From Bacillota bacterium (lineage in GTDB: Bacteria > Bacillota > Negativicutes > Sporomusales > UBA7701): 64,000 nt of DNA. The translations under genes were made by a program, and so were the position numbers. Under the pieces are notes generated by a model that saw only the letters and a list, made by a program, of their open reading frames with translations, searched no databases and had not been told where the DNA came from. This document shows positions 10,951 through 18,226 of the stretch, one piece after another; the first letter of the stretch is position 1; the number at the start of each line of letters is the position of its first letter. The stretch covers positions 62,001 through 126,000 of the forward strand of contig JAEZJM010000020.1 in assembly GCA_023415775.1 (NCBI GenBank). Reading direction: 5' to 3'.

Positions 10951-12630
10951 GTGACTGAAATCGGGGAGAAGATAAAAAACCTTGCCATCGAGCTCGCGAA
11001 AATCCCCAGCATCGTCGGCACCAAAGGGGAAATAACCATCGCGGAAAAGATTTACGAATACTTCCGTAAACTGGACTACTTCCGGCGTCATCCCGATCAG
11101 CTCCGCCTGCTGCCGGTGAGAGGCGACCGCCTCGGCAGGCAAACCGTCGCCGCCGTCATTCGCGGGGGACATTGCGCCGCGCCCCGGCATCTCCTCTGCC
11201 TCGGCCACATCGACACCGTCGGTACCGACGACTACGCCGAGCTTCGCCAGTACGCCACCGACCCCGAAGCGCTGAGGGCCAAGCTGCCGGCCGTCAAATT
11301 CTCCGAAGAAACACTTGCCGAGATAACCTCCCCCGAGTGGCTCCTCGGCCGGGGCATCCTCGACATGAAGACCGGGGTTGCCGCCCTCATGGTCATGATG
11401 GAAGAATTCTCCCTCCTGGCGGGCGAACTGACAGGCAACCTCGTTTTCCTCGGCGTCCCCGACGAAGAGGGCAACTCCGCCGGCATGCTCTCCGCGGTGC
11501 AGGACCTGGCCGAAATGCTCGGCGACGAAGGCGGGGAGTTCATCGCCGCCATCGACACCGACTACACCACCGGGCGCTTTCCCGGCGACACCGGCCGCTA
11601 CGTCTACATCGGCACCACCGGCAAGCTGCTGCCCTGCTTTTATCTCTACGGCGAAGAGACCCACGTCGGCGAGGCCTTCAACGGCCTCGACGCCAACCTC
11701 CTGGCCTCGGAAGTACTCTACCAGATGGACCTCAGCACCGACCTGTGCGACATCGCCGACGGCGAGGTCACCCTGCCGCCGGTCAGCCTCTCCCAGCGCG
11801 ACCTCAAAGCCGAATACTCGGTGCAGACGGCCAACGCGGTCAACCTCTACTTCAACTACGCCACCCACACCAGCCAGCCGGACGAAGTTCTCGCTAAGTG
11901 CAAGCAAAAAGCGGCCAAATCCTTCGAAAACGTCATAAAGCGGCTCAACGAAGAATACGAGAAATACTGCGCCCTGAGCGCCATCCCGTTCCGGCGGTTG
12001 CCGTGGGAGGTGAACGTCCTCACCTACGAAGAGCTCTACCATAACGTGAAGCGGGAAATCGGCGGGGAGCTCGACCGGATAATAGAACAACTCAGCGAAA
12101 AACTGCGGGCCCAAAACGTGGACGAGCGCGAGTTTTCCCTGGCCATCGTCCAGGAAGTCCACAGCCGGTATTCGGACAAAAACTCGAAGATAATCGTCTA
12201 TTTCGCTCCGCCCTATTATCCGCACATCTACGTCAAAGACGACGACAAAAAGGGCAAAGCCCTCCTCGACGCCGTGACCAAAGCGGTCGGCGACGCCAGC
12301 GCCCGCTATGACTACGACATCGTCACTAAGAAATTTTACCCCTACATCTCCGACCTCAGCTACTGCGGCATCGCCGACGACCGGAGCGTCGCCAGGCTGA
12401 CCGGCAACATGCCGGCCTGGGGCAGGCGGTACACCCTGCCGGTGAAAGCCATCCAGGCCATCAGCATGCCGGTGGTCAACATCGGTCCTTACGGCAAAGA
12501 CGCCCACAAACTGTCGGAGCGGGTGTGCACGCGCTACTCCTTCGACGCCATGCCGGCCATCCTCGGCGACACCATCGCCAATCTCCTGATCGACGAGAGC
12601 GGGAAAAAAAGTGAGGAGGAAAAAACATGA
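10951..12630 (+). CDS. rocB: RocB-like M20 family metallohydrolase
   Basis: Predicted 559 residues, the long form typical of RocB (arginine utilisation) proteins in the zinc peptidase M20 superfamily. Metal-site motifs are CLGHIDTVG, RGILDMKTGVAA and GVPDEEGNS with the catalytic Glu pair. There is no signal peptide, so it is cytoplasmic. Start is GTG with GGGAG eight bases upstream. The stop overlaps the ATG of the next gene (ATGA), so the two are translationally coupled. Amide hydrolysis of an arginine- or ornithine-related compound is a reasonable inference; RocB itself has no firmly assigned reaction. Confidence 0.85.
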   Translation: MTEIGEKIKNLAIELAKIPSIVGTKGEITIAEKIYEYFRKLDYFRRHPDQLRLLPVRGDRLGRQTVAAVIRGGHCAAPRHLLCLGHIDTVGTDDYAELRQYATDPEALRAKLPAVKFSEETLAEITSPEWLLGRGILDMKTGVAALMVMMEEFSLLAGELTGNLVFLGVPDEEGNSAGMLSAVQDLAEMLGDEGGEFIAAIDTDYTTGRFPGDTGRYVYIGTTGKLLPCFYLYGEETHVGEAFNGLDANLLASEVLYQMDLSTDLCDIADGEVTLPPVSLSQRDLKAEYSVQTANAVNLYFNYATHTSQPDEVLAKCKQKAAKSFENVIKRLNEEYEKYCALSAIPFRRLPWEVNVLTYEELYHNVKREIGGELDRIIEQLSEKLRAQNVDEREFSLAIVQEVHSRYSDKNSKIIVYFAPPYYPHIYVKDDDKKGKALLDAVTKAVGDASARYDYDIVTKKFYPYISDLSYCGIADDRSVARLTGNMPAWGRRYTLPVKAIQAISMPVVNIGPYGKDAHKLSERVCTRYSFDAMPAILGDTIANLLIDESGKKSEEEKT

Positions 12631-13718
12631 GTTTCAAGCTGCCGACCTACCGGGAGCCCGATTTTGACCAGCCGCGCTTCCGCGCATGCCCCGCCGTCGC
12701 CGTGCGGCCGGTGGAGAAGCCCGGCGTCGCCCCCGACAACTTCCACGCCACCACCATCTTCCCGGAATACTTCAAAATCGGGGGCCAATGGACGCTGCTC
12801 AGCCAGAGCCGGATGGACTGCACCGTTGTCCTCGGCGCGGACGGACGGCTGGAAGCGAAAGAATTCAGGCGCCTCAAGCCGGGCGACATGGTAGTTGTCG
12901 GCAGGACCGAAGACGGCAGCGACGGCATCTACATCCACACCAGAGGCTTCCGGAACGACGCCGGCCTGGCGGAAACGTTCGCCTTCCGCACCGGCCGCTC
13001 GCGGGAAACCTCCTACTCGCGGGACTACGACCGGCTGTACGAACTGCTGCGCTTCGAAAAAAACCACGGCTACATCGTCTGGGTGCTCGGCCCGGCGGTC
13101 GTATTCGACTCCGACTCGAAAAAAGCGATGATCTCCCTGATCGAAAACGGCTTCGTCCACGCCATCCTCGCCGGCAACGCCCTGGCGGCCCATGACCTTG
13201 AAGGCGCGGTGTTCAAAACGGCGCTCGGCCAGGACATCTACACCCAGGAAAGCATCCCCGACGGACACTACCACCACCTCGACATCATCAACCGGGCGAG
13301 GGGCTGCGAATCGCTGGACAAATTCATCGCCGGCGTCGACGCCGACGGCAGCGTCATCTGCGCCTGCGCCAAAAACAACGTTCCCGTCGTCCTCGCCGGC
13401 TCCATCCGCGACGACGGGCCGCTGCCAGGAGTCATCGCCGACGTTTACGCCGCCCAGGACGCGATGCGCCGCCACGCCGCCAAAGCAACCACCGTCCTCT
13501 GCCTCGCCACCCAGCTCCACTCCATCGCCACCGGCAACATGACCCCCGCCTACCAGGTAGTCGACGGCGTCGTCCGACCGGTATCCATCTTCAGTGTCGA
13601 CGTCTCCGAATTCGCCGTCAACAAGCTCCGCGACCGGGGCACCCTCGAAGTCACCTCCATCGTCACCAACATCCAGGACTTCCTCGTCAACCTCCACCGC
13701 AACCTGATCGACGCCTAG
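12627..13718 (+). CDS. LOR/SDH-domain protein (TIGR00300 type), probable ornithine cyclodeaminase
   Basis: Predicted 363 residues. The core matches the archaeal-type LOR/SDH family: AGNALAAHDLEGAVF, DGHYHHLDIINRAR, VLAGSIRDDGPLPGVIADV, LHSIATGNMTPA and IFSVDVSEFAVNKL. In characterised relatives this domain uses NAD to convert ornithine to proline with loss of ammonia. The first 100 residues are shorter than in fusions that also carry an arginine dihydrolase domain, which is absent here. Coupling to RocB (4-base overlap) supports a role in arginine/ornithine breakdown. Substrate not proven. Confidence 0.8.
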   Translation: MSFKLPTYREPDFDQPRFRACPAVAVRPVEKPGVAPDNFHATTIFPEYFKIGGQWTLLSQSRMDCTVVLGADGRLEAKEFRRLKPGDMVVVGRTEDGSDGIYIHTRGFRNDAGLAETFAFRTGRSRETSYSRDYDRLYELLRFEKNHGYIVWVLGPAVVFDSDSKKAMISLIENGFVHAILAGNALAAHDLEGAVFKTALGQDIYTQESIPDGHYHHLDIINRARGCESLDKFIAGVDADGSVICACAKNNVPVVLAGSIRDDGPLPGVIADVYAAQDAMRRHAAKATTVLCLATQLHSIATGNMTPAYQVVDGVVRPVSIFSVDVSEFAVNKLRDRGTLEVTSIVTNIQDFLVNLHRNLIDA

Positions 13719-13722
13719 CAAA

Positions 13723-13757
13723 AAAGGCCCTTTCGGCGGATACGCCGCGGGGCCTTT
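13723..13757. terminator. Bidirectional terminator between convergent genes
   Basis: Outer stem AAAGGCCC / GGGCCTTT with an inner CGGCG / CGCCG stem. On the minus strand a six-T run follows, so it best serves the RsbW-GNAT gene; it also lies right after the LOR/SDH stop. Confidence 0.75.
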
Positions 13758-13768
13758 CATATACCTAT

Positions 13769-15247
13769 TCACTGATTCGGGTCGCATGCCCGCACATACT
13801 CGACGATCTCCAGGCCGGCCTCGGTGGCGGTGCGAAGCTGGCCATAGTCCAGCCGTTGATTGTTCAGATACTGCAGCACCAGCCAGTCCCGGCCGCCCCG
13901 TCCGGGGAAAATCCCGCCGAAGAAAAAGCCGCGCTCCTCGAATATCGCCGTCTGCCTCGCCGTCTCCGGATCGGTAAGGCTCAGGTAGAGGTAGATCGTC
14001 TCCACCCTGTTGATGCACAGCGTGCGCAGCGTCGCCGTCACCTGCTCCCTCACATCCGCCCCATAGCGGAGCACATAAATGTGGGCGGCCTGATAAATGT
14101 CGGTGGACGTTTCCACTAGCGCCCGGCCGCGCGCTCCGCCTTTCCCGGCCTTCGCCAGCGTCCTTGCCGTTCCGCTGCGGCCGTAAATCCGCGCGATCAT
14201 ATCGCGGTGGCGGGGCGGCGGGTACAGCACGGCATCCCCTGGCCCCCCCTTAAGATAGCGGGTAAAAATCAGCAGGCTTTCCCGCTGGCTGTTATCCTCC
14301 TTGATGCCCCGCATCGACTCCAGCGTCACGCGCGACACCAGCAGGGCCGTCTCCTTGAACCCCATCCGGCAGGCCGTCTTCTGCGACATCGGGTGGGTGG
14401 TGACCGCCGCGATGAACAGGCTGTCCATATCCGCCGACCGGGCCGCTTCGATAAGCGCCTCGCTGATCTTCAGCAGGCAGCCGTTGCCGCGGAAGGCCGG
14501 CTTCACAAACGCCACCCCCATCTCCACCCCATGGCGCTCGTCGCCGATCTCCAGCGCCGCGTGGCCGATAATCTCCGGCTCCCCGCCGGTCGTCACCGCC
14601 ACATAAGACAGCAGCTTGCCTGTCCGGTTAAGCTCCCGTACCCGCTGGGGGTAGTAAATATGCTCGTTGCCGTACGAATAGCCGTACGAACTGTAGGCGC
14701 ACTTCGCCACCTCCACCGCCTCCTCGGGGGCCAGCGGGCGGACAATGTACCCGTTCGCCGCCGCCTCGCCCCGGGTGGGTGCGGGCGCCGGCTCCTCGTC
14801 GCCGCCCGTTTCGGTCTTTGCGGGGAAGTACTTTATCAACCGGATCTCCTGGCCGTTATGGCCCAGATTTCGGAAAGTCACACTGTCGACGCTGCTTTTC
14901 AGCACCCGCAGACCGAGTCCCGGCCCGTCGAGCGCCCTGCCGGGCCCGCTCGCCTGCTCCTCCTCGACCCGCTGCTCGTCGATCGGCACCCCTTTTTCCC
15001 TGATGGTGATCTGCAGACCGATCGGGGTCGTCTCATACACGACATCGAACCACGCCAGCTCCCCGGGCAGATAGCCGTACCTGACGACATACGCCAGCGC
15101 CTCTTCGACCCCCAGCCGGATCTTCTCCGCATCCTCCGCGCCAAACCCCAGCATCCGGGCGATAGCCGCCGTATTGTCCAAAGCCAGCGGCAGATACTCG
15201 GTCTTGTTCGCCATCCGGAATAAAATTTCGTCCATCTGACGCCTCAT
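13769..15247 (-). CDS. RsbW-like ATPase domain fused to GNAT acetyltransferase
   Basis: Predicted 492 residues. Residues about 1-140 form a histidine-kinase-like ATPase of the anti-sigma-factor class, with IRLGVEEALAYVVRYGY (N box) and DGPGLGLRVLKSSVDSV (G box). A linker rich in Ala, Pro and Glu follows. The rest is GNAT-like, with VEMGVAFVKPAFRGNGCLL resembling the acetyl-CoA loop, and a long C-terminal extension. GGAGGTG precedes the ATG. No cognate sigma factor or phosphatase is adjacent. Such fusions could link a stress-type switch to acetylation, but the targets are unknown. Confidence 0.8.
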   Translation of the reverse strand: MRRQMDEILFRMANKTEYLPLALDNTAAIARMLGFGAEDAEKIRLGVEEALAYVVRYGYLPGELAWFDVVYETTPIGLQITIREKGVPIDEQRVEEEQASGPGRALDGPGLGLRVLKSSVDSVTFRNLGHNGQEIRLIKYFPAKTETGGDEEPAPAPTRGEAAANGYIVRPLAPEEAVEVAKCAYSSYGYSYGNEHIYYPQRVRELNRTGKLLSYVAVTTGGEPEIIGHAALEIGDERHGVEMGVAFVKPAFRGNGCLLKISEALIEAARSADMDSLFIAAVTTHPMSQKTACRMGFKETALLVSRVTLESMRGIKEDNSQRESLLIFTRYLKGGPGDAVLYPPPRHRDMIARIYGRSGTARTLAKAGKGGARGRALVETSTDIYQAAHIYVLRYGADVREQVTATLRTLCINRVETIYLYLSLTDPETARQTAIFEERGFFFGGIFPGRGGRDWLVLQYLNNQRLDYGQLRTATEAGLEIVEYVRACDPNQ

Positions 15248-15353
15248 GGCGCCACCTCCCTCGATCGCTCCGCCGCTCGGACCGGCGGACTACCATATAC
15301 TTCAGCGCAGCATGACGAATTCCTCCAGCGTGCCCCGTCTACCCGCAGCCCGC

Positions 15354-15382
15354 TTGACAAACCACCCCGCGGCAATTACACT
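15354..15382 (+). promoter_or_regulatory. Sigma-70-type promoter for the Mn riboswitch transcript
   Basis: TTGACA at 15354-15359, a 17-base spacer, and TACACT at 15377-15382. It lies about 37 bases before the start of the riboswitch. Confidence 0.65.
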
Positions 15383-15418
15383 ATATATACAAAAGCACAA
15401 GACAAGCCTTTCACCCTG

Positions 15419-15547
15419 AAGGGGAGTAGCTTGCGAGACAGAGTCAACACACTGGCGGCGACGCCTGGCTCTGTCGTCGGCGCAGCCGATAAGCGAGACC
15501 TTTAGTGTGGCCGTTTCATCACGGCCACACTAAAGGTCTCCTTTTTT
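15419..15547 (+). promoter_or_regulatory. Manganese riboswitch (yybP-ykoY) with terminator
   Basis: The aptamer runs from AAGGGGAGTAGC (15419-15430), through GTCAACACACTGG, to AAGCGAGACCTTT ending at 15503; these are hallmark conserved blocks of the yybP-ykoY family. The 3' strand of the closing helix (GAGACCTTT) is also the first arm of a perfect 20-base terminator stem (15495-15514 with 15521-15540) followed by CTTTTTT. Mn binding should stabilise the aptamer and prevent termination, turning on the downstream exporter. This is the expected genetic arrangement. Confidence 0.92.
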
Positions 15548-15662
15548 AGTCTATCGGAAAGCTTTATGCTTTCTGATGGACATAAGTACAATTAAGGCTC
15601 AGTTTGTGCCTATGGTTTGGCGAAGCCAAGTTTTCTATCAACCGCCCGAAGGAGGAACACCT

Positions 15663-16346
15663 GTGACAGCTTACATCGCCTCGATGCTCTTCGTAGTTCT
15701 CGCCGAGATGGGCGACAAAACCCAGCTCCTCGCCATGGCCTTCGCCACTCAGTACCCCTGGCGGACGGTCATGTGGGGCGTATTCGCCGCCACCATCCTC
15801 AACCACCTGTTCGCCGTCATCGTCGGCAGCTACCTCACCAGCATCGTTCCTCTCAGCTACATCCAGATCGCCGCCGCCGCCTCGTTCGTCATCTTCGGTC
15901 TGTGGACCATCCGCGGCGACTCGCTTGACGGCGAAGACAAAAAAACCGGCCGCAGCCCCTTCTGGACGGTCGCCATCGCCTTCTTCATCGCCGAGATGGG
16001 CGACAAAACCCAGCTCGCCACCGTCGCCCTTGCCGCCCAGTACGGCACCATCGTTCCCGTGTGGCTGGGCACGACCACCGGCATGCTTATCGCTGACGGC
16101 ATCGGCATCATCTTCGGCATCGTCATGGGCAAAAAGATCCCCGAGCGCACCGTCAAATGGGTCGCCGCACTCATCTTCATCGCCTTCGGCCTCGCCGGCT
16201 TATACGAGGCCCTGCCGGCCAGCATCCTCACCACTCCCGTCCTCGCCGTCACCGGGGTATCGCTGGCCGCGGCGATGTACCTCGTCTCCCGTTGGGGAGG
16301 CGGCGGCGCCGACGCGGAGAAAACAGCCGCCGCAACCAAGAAATAG
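15663..16346 (+). CDS. GDT1/TMEM165 (UPF0016) family manganese exporter
   Basis: Predicted 227-residue inner-membrane protein with two homologous halves, each opening with the family signature (LAEMGDKTQL near residue 14, FIAEMGDKTQL near residue 110) whose acidic residues bind the cation. About six membrane helices are visible. I start at GTG because GAAGGAGG lies about seven bases upstream; longer upstream reading frames lack this. Control by a Mn riboswitch strongly indicates Mn2+ efflux, as known for other bacterial UPF0016 proteins. mntH follows on the same strand after a terminator-like hairpin. Confidence 0.92.
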   Translation: MTAYIASMLFVVLAEMGDKTQLLAMAFATQYPWRTVMWGVFAATILNHLFAVIVGSYLTSIVPLSYIQIAAAASFVIFGLWTIRGDSLDGEDKKTGRSPFWTVAIAFFIAEMGDKTQLATVALAAQYGTIVPVWLGTTTGMLIADGIGIIFGIVMGKKIPERTVKWVAALIFIAFGLAGLYEALPASILTTPVLAVTGVSLAAAMYLVSRWGGGGADAEKTAAATKK

Positions 16347-16362
16347 TAATCGAATCATAAAA

Positions 16363-16390
16363 ACAACCGCCCCTCTGAAGGGGCGGTTGT
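16363..16390 (+). terminator. Hairpin after the Mn exporter
   Basis: Perfect 11-base stem ACAACCGCCCC / GGGGCGGTTGT with a 6-base loop, 16 bases after the exporter stop. The following T-run is short (CTCATTT), so termination may be partial. Confidence 0.65.
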
Positions 16391-16456
16391 CTCATTTCCC
16401 CGGCAAAAAAACGGCGACTGCCGGTGGACTAAGTACCATTCGCCGCCGCCCGTCAT

Positions 16457-16466
16457 ATTGTACAAT
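16457..16466. promoter_or_regulatory. ATTGTACAAT palindrome overlapping a candidate mntH -10 box
   Basis: A perfect 10-base palindrome that includes TACAAT (16461-16466), about 80 bases before the mntH start. No good -35 is visible. It could be an operator for a metal regulator, but it does not match the described MntR box and no regulator gene is nearby. Confidence 0.3.
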
Positions 16467-16547
16467 AGCTACGCTTAACCTTTTCGCGCAGTGCCGTCTT
16501 TTTTTTTGTGAGGTGATTGTATAAAACGCAGCAAAGGGGTGGTTCTA

Positions 16548-17825
16548 TTGAAGGAAGAAGAAGTCGCGGCAGGACTGCCGCTCGACTTGCCCGGCCTCGA
16601 CGGCGATAAGATCAGGGCCAAGGCCAAAGGCCTGATGAAATACCTCGGTCCCGCCTTCGTAGTCAGCGTAGCCTATATGGACCCCGGCAACTTTGGCACC
16701 AACATCAGCGGCGGTTCCCACTTCGGCTACAACCTGCTCTGGGTCATCCTCTGGAGCAACGTCATGGCCATATTCATCCAGATTCTGTCCGCCAAGCTCG
16801 GCATAGCCACCGGCGGCAACCTCCCCGACCACTGCGGGCGGGTTTTCAGCCGGCCGGTAAACTGGGGGCTCTGGTCGGTAGCCACGGTGGCAGCCATGGC
16901 CACCGACCTCGCCGAATTCCTCGGCGGCGTGCTCGGGTTTCATCTGCTGCTCAAAATACCGCTCGGCTGGGCCGCCGTCCTCACCGTCGTCGTCACCTAC
17001 ATCATCTGTCACCTCGAAAAATACGGCCACCGGACGGTCGAAAAAGTCATCACCGCCATGGTCGCGGTCATCAGCGTCGCCTACGTCTGGGAGCTGTTCA
17101 TCGCCAGACCAGATTGGCGTGAGGCCGGCTATCACCTCGCCGTCCCCATGCTCACCCCCGACAGCGTCCTCGTCGCCGTTGGCATGCTCGGCGCCACCGT
17201 CATGCCCCATGTCATCTACCTTCACTCCTACCTCGTGCAGCCCCGGCGGAACTGCGATCTCCCCGACTGCCGCCACCACCTCAAAATGGCCAAAATCGAC
17301 GTCTTCATCGCCATGAACATGGCCTTTGTGGTTAACGCCGCCATGGTAATCGTCTCAGCCGCCGTTTTCAACGCCAACGGCTACGAGATCGACAGCATCG
17401 AAGGCGCCTACCAGACCCTCGGGCCGCTGATGGGCGAATTTGCCGCCGCCGCCTTTGGCGCCGCCCTGCTAGCCTCCGGCCTTTCCTCGGCCACCGTCGG
17501 CACAATGGCCGGCCAGGTCATCCTCGGCGGCTTCGTCGGCCTCGACATCCCCATCAACATCCGCCGGCTCATCACCATGCTGCCAGGGTTCATCATCATC
17601 CTCATGGGCGTCAACCCCATTATCGCTCTCGTCCTCAGCCAGGTCGCCCTCAGCTTCGCCCTGCCGGCGGCCGTCATCCCCCTCATGCTCATCACCGCCC
17701 GGCGCGACATCATGGGCGAGTTCGCCAACAGCAGCCTTACCACCTTGGCCGGCTGGATCATCGTCAGCCTCATCGTCGCCCTCAACCTTACTCTCCTCTA
17801 TCTCCTCCTCACCGGGCAGGCATAG
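16548..17825 (+). CDS. mntH: Nramp family Mn2+/Fe2+ importer
   Basis: Predicted 425-residue inner-membrane proton-coupled divalent metal importer. The metal-binding motif DPGN is in VAYMDPGNFG in helix 1, and MPHVIYLHS carries the helix-6 Met-Pro-His. About eleven membrane helices are visible. The start is TTG, with AAAGGGGTGG five bases upstream; a GTG nine bases earlier sits inside that ribosome site. The gene lies downstream of the Mn exporter but on its own transcript is likely. Its 3' untranslated region is complementary to a second Mn riboswitch encoded on the minus strand. Confidence 0.93.
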   Translation: MKEEEVAAGLPLDLPGLDGDKIRAKAKGLMKYLGPAFVVSVAYMDPGNFGTNISGGSHFGYNLLWVILWSNVMAIFIQILSAKLGIATGGNLPDHCGRVFSRPVNWGLWSVATVAAMATDLAEFLGGVLGFHLLLKIPLGWAAVLTVVVTYIICHLEKYGHRTVEKVITAMVAVISVAYVWELFIARPDWREAGYHLAVPMLTPDSVLVAVGMLGATVMPHVIYLHSYLVQPRRNCDLPDCRHHLKMAKIDVFIAMNMAFVVNAAMVIVSAAVFNANGYEIDSIEGAYQTLGPLMGEFAAAAFGAALLASGLSSATVGTMAGQVILGGFVGLDIPINIRRLITMLPGFIIILMGVNPIIALVLSQVALSFALPAAVIPLMLITARRDIMGEFANSSLTTLAGWIIVSLIVALNLTLLYLLLTGQA

Positions 17826-17920
17826 CATCCTGGGAGCCCGCAGGGTTCGCCGCTCATCCGGCGGACCTTGCGTCTTTTTCGGCCGGGGAAAAGGGAGGGC
17901 GGCTTTTCCCAGGGAGAAAA

Positions 17921-18056
17921 TTGCAAGAGACCCTTATTTCCCCCCGCAGGCGGAAATAAAGGTCTCGCTATAGCAGTGGCGCTGCCAGTGGAACCGGGCC
18001 GAAGCCAGTGTGTCGATTCCACTCACGGTGTTTCTCCGTTAGCTACTCCCCTTTAC
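17921..18056 (-). promoter_or_regulatory. Second manganese riboswitch (yybP-ykoY), antisense to the mntH 3' end
   Basis: On the minus strand the sequence reads AAAGGGGAGTAGCT (18054-18041), then ATCGACACACTGGC and CCCGGTTCCAC, then TAGCGAGACCTTT (ending at 17958). The blocks match the plus-strand riboswitch at 15419 in order and spacing. GAGACCTTTATTTCC (17966-17952) pairs with GGAAATAAGGGTCTC (17941-17927), a 15-base stem with one G-U pair, followed by a weak U-tract. TATACAAT, 20-odd bases upstream, is a candidate -10. No gene lies downstream on this strand: read-through runs antisense into mntH. Confidence 0.85.
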
Positions 18057-18226
18057 GGGCGGTATGCTGTTTCATTGTATAATATGCCGCCTCAGCCGAA
18101 AGGTGCTTCCGCCGCTCGGAAAAATAGCCCGCGGTTTCGCGGCGGTCCCTCCCCGTATTGCGGAAGGGATTGCCAGGCGGCCGGTCGTGCGGTAAACTTA
18201 TCTATATGTTGCCAGGGAGGAACGCC

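Noticed and set aside
17798..18022. 74-residue minus-strand frame overlapping the second Mn riboswitch
   Set aside because: It lies within the aptamer and terminator sequence, has no ribosome site and ends in Arg-rich shadow sequence, so it is not a gene controlled by the riboswitch.
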